A stretch of DNA of 64,000 nucleotides. It comes from Arenicola marina. Taxonomy: Eukaryota; Annelida; Polychaeta; Arenicolidae. Below are positions 44,621 to 64,000 of this stretch, piece by piece. The translations under genes and the position numbers were made by a program. Location: the NCBI GenBank assembly GCA_964019135.1, contig OZ025250.1, positions 54,745,357 to 54,809,356 on the forward strand. The letters are read 5' to 3'. The number at the start of each line of letters is the position of its first letter. Positions within the stretch are counted from its first letter, which is position 1. The notes under the pieces were generated by a model that saw only the letters and a list, made by a program, of their open reading frames with translations, was not told the origin of the DNA and made no database searches.

Positions 44621-44933
44621 CTCCCAGACAAGTTATGTTTATAGTCCGATTGAAGCAACATAACAGTTTACTTTCCTATATATTCATGACACGCTTGATA
44701 AGGTGCACCATGATGATTTACTAAACAATATATTTACGGCATTTGATACGCTGTGCAATGACGGTTTAATAATACACAATGCAACGGTTTACATTAAATT
44801 GTATCGTATATTTACAGACAAGGACAGGAAATATAAAGGAAAGGGACAAGGAAGCAGCGGGAGGGAGATAGGGGCGGAGAACGAGCGACAAGCAGGCTGT
44901 GAGCGACGACTCCAAGAACACCAGGCGGTCAAC

Positions 44934-55332
<10,399 letters not shown>

Positions 55333-56112
55333 CTGGCGAGAGAAAGGACCTCCATGAGAGTGCGCAGTCGTTATGTGCATGACGTGGCAACGGGAATTGT
55401 GCTCCCACCCCCCCCCCCCCACCCCCCCATGCCCCCACCGCCCCGGGAAACCAGCCCTTGGTTAGTTACGCACGGACAATTCCACCCAGCTCGCCCAGAC
55501 ACCCCCACTTCGCCCCACCCTGACAACTGCCGTTCAATTTCATAATAGTGTTATTAGGTTTATTAACTTGGTGGTAGTCAGTTGTGGCACTTACAAATAT
55601 CGCTGTGCATCATATTTAAAAGTACGTTTTACTTACAGCTACCAATGCAGCAATTTTCTACCTACAATAGGATTGTCAAGGAGTTTTGGAGAAACGTCCT
55701 GGCCCTATTCTGTGACTGTAAATGCTAAATCTATGCGACGTAGATATGTTATAATGCAAAAACGAAATTGATGATATGATTTAATGCACACGAAACCCAC
55801 ACTTTGCCACACGCGATGCACCAGTGTTGCTTTACAATATTATTACAGCTTTGGTACCTTGTTATGCATTAGCACATCATATGTATACATTTGCACTCGT
55901 AACATTATGAGATTAGTTCCATTCAAAACATTTCAGAGTCGACCACAGAAAGTTATGTGACTGTATATGATGACGTAATTGAAGTACGGAAAAGACTATG
56001 TACACATTGCATCGTTCCAATATCTGCCAAGTGTTACGGTTTTATGATGAACAATGTCTTTCAGTTGCCTAATATTTAGAATATCTATATACGTGTCTTT
56101 TTTGTGAAACAG

Positions 56113-63525
<7,413 letters not shown>

Positions 63526-63907
63526 TGAAGTTGTCATTATCGGTTTCGAAGTTGTTTGTTTTGGATATGGTTTCGAACTTGTCATTATTGGACATGAATT
63601 GGAAGTTGTCTATTGGCTATGGTTTAAATGGTGGCTGGTTTGCTTATTATCATCTGTTTTCAATGGTCCCGGATTTGCCTATACTGCATGTTGATAAACA
63701 GTCTTGTATGTGCAGGTGGCACTGTTGGAAATTAGTAGGATGCCAACTCTTGCACTGATGAGGGCAGATTTTTGTTTTTTTCCCGCATTTATTGTCATGC
63801 CCTTTAATGTTCCGCATATTTTTCAGTTTTTTTCCCAACATAACAATGAGCAAATCGAGTTAATACGGAGCCAATTAAGAAAGCTACTGACTGACACTTT
63901 CTCTTCA

Positions 63908-64000
63908 TTCTTCCGGTGTAGTGGTTAGCACATTATCTGTAATGGTTAACGCACTAGGCAGTAGATTGATAGTCCTGGGTTGGAATCCTGGCCCGGGCAC
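63908..64000 (+). mobile_element. tRNA-derived sequence in the last B2 intron, cut by the window end
   Basis: GGTGTAGTGGTTAGC occurs with a partial second head (AATGGTTAACGCACTAGGC). Orthologue of 30560-30640 in A2. Confidence 0.5.

Overview
The window reads as nuclear DNA of an invertebrate metazoan. Genes are split into many short exons with GT-AG introns of 0.1 to 5 kb, tRNA-derived SINEs recur, and MITE-like elements and minisatellites are abundant. The kinases resemble the PTK6/SRMS/FRK branch of the Src family. Repeat style fits a marine invertebrate (a cephalochordate is possible), but the species cannot be fixed from the sequence.

Only one gene system is well supported: a head-to-tail cluster of Src-type tyrosine kinases on the + strand. 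It is two copies (A and B) of a two-kinase unit. Unit A is A1 (about 9985-21958) followed by A2 (23091-30951). Unit B is B1 (44934-55332) followed by B2 (56113 to beyond the window end; its last exon is not in view). Recognisable exons have the same lengths and phases in A and B, apart from exons 1 and 2 of the first kinase and a shifted SH3 splice site in B1. Three intronic SINEs sit at matching places in both units, so they were present before the duplication. The first kinase of each unit is pseudokinase-like: two of three P-loop glycines are lost, the helix-C Glu is lost, DFG reads DCG and the gatekeeper is Met. The second is a canonical kinase.

The most interesting possibility is that each unit encodes one double-headed protein, SH3-SH2-pseudokinase-SH3-SH2-kinase. 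The stop of the first kinase overlaps a good splice donor (CG/GTAACT in A, CAG/GTAACT in B). The next exon, the first of the second kinase, has a good acceptor in the matching phase and stays open across the joint in both units. It also lacks its own Met-Gly start. The alternative is two adjacent genes, like vertebrate SRMS and PTK6.

Layout: 1-2 kb, edge of an LTR retrotransposon fossil on the minus strand. 2-9.9 kb, repeats only (MITE, minisatellites, SINE, hairpin). 10-31 kb, unit A, with a 3.3 kb TGACGTCA-rich insertion and a palindrome-rich insertion in introns of A1. 31-44.9 kb, repeat-rich spacer with an internal duplication of the DNA flanking unit B. 44.9-64 kb, unit B, with expanded minisatellites, a 580 bp TA-flanked transposon and a 106 bp repeat that copies part of a coding exon.
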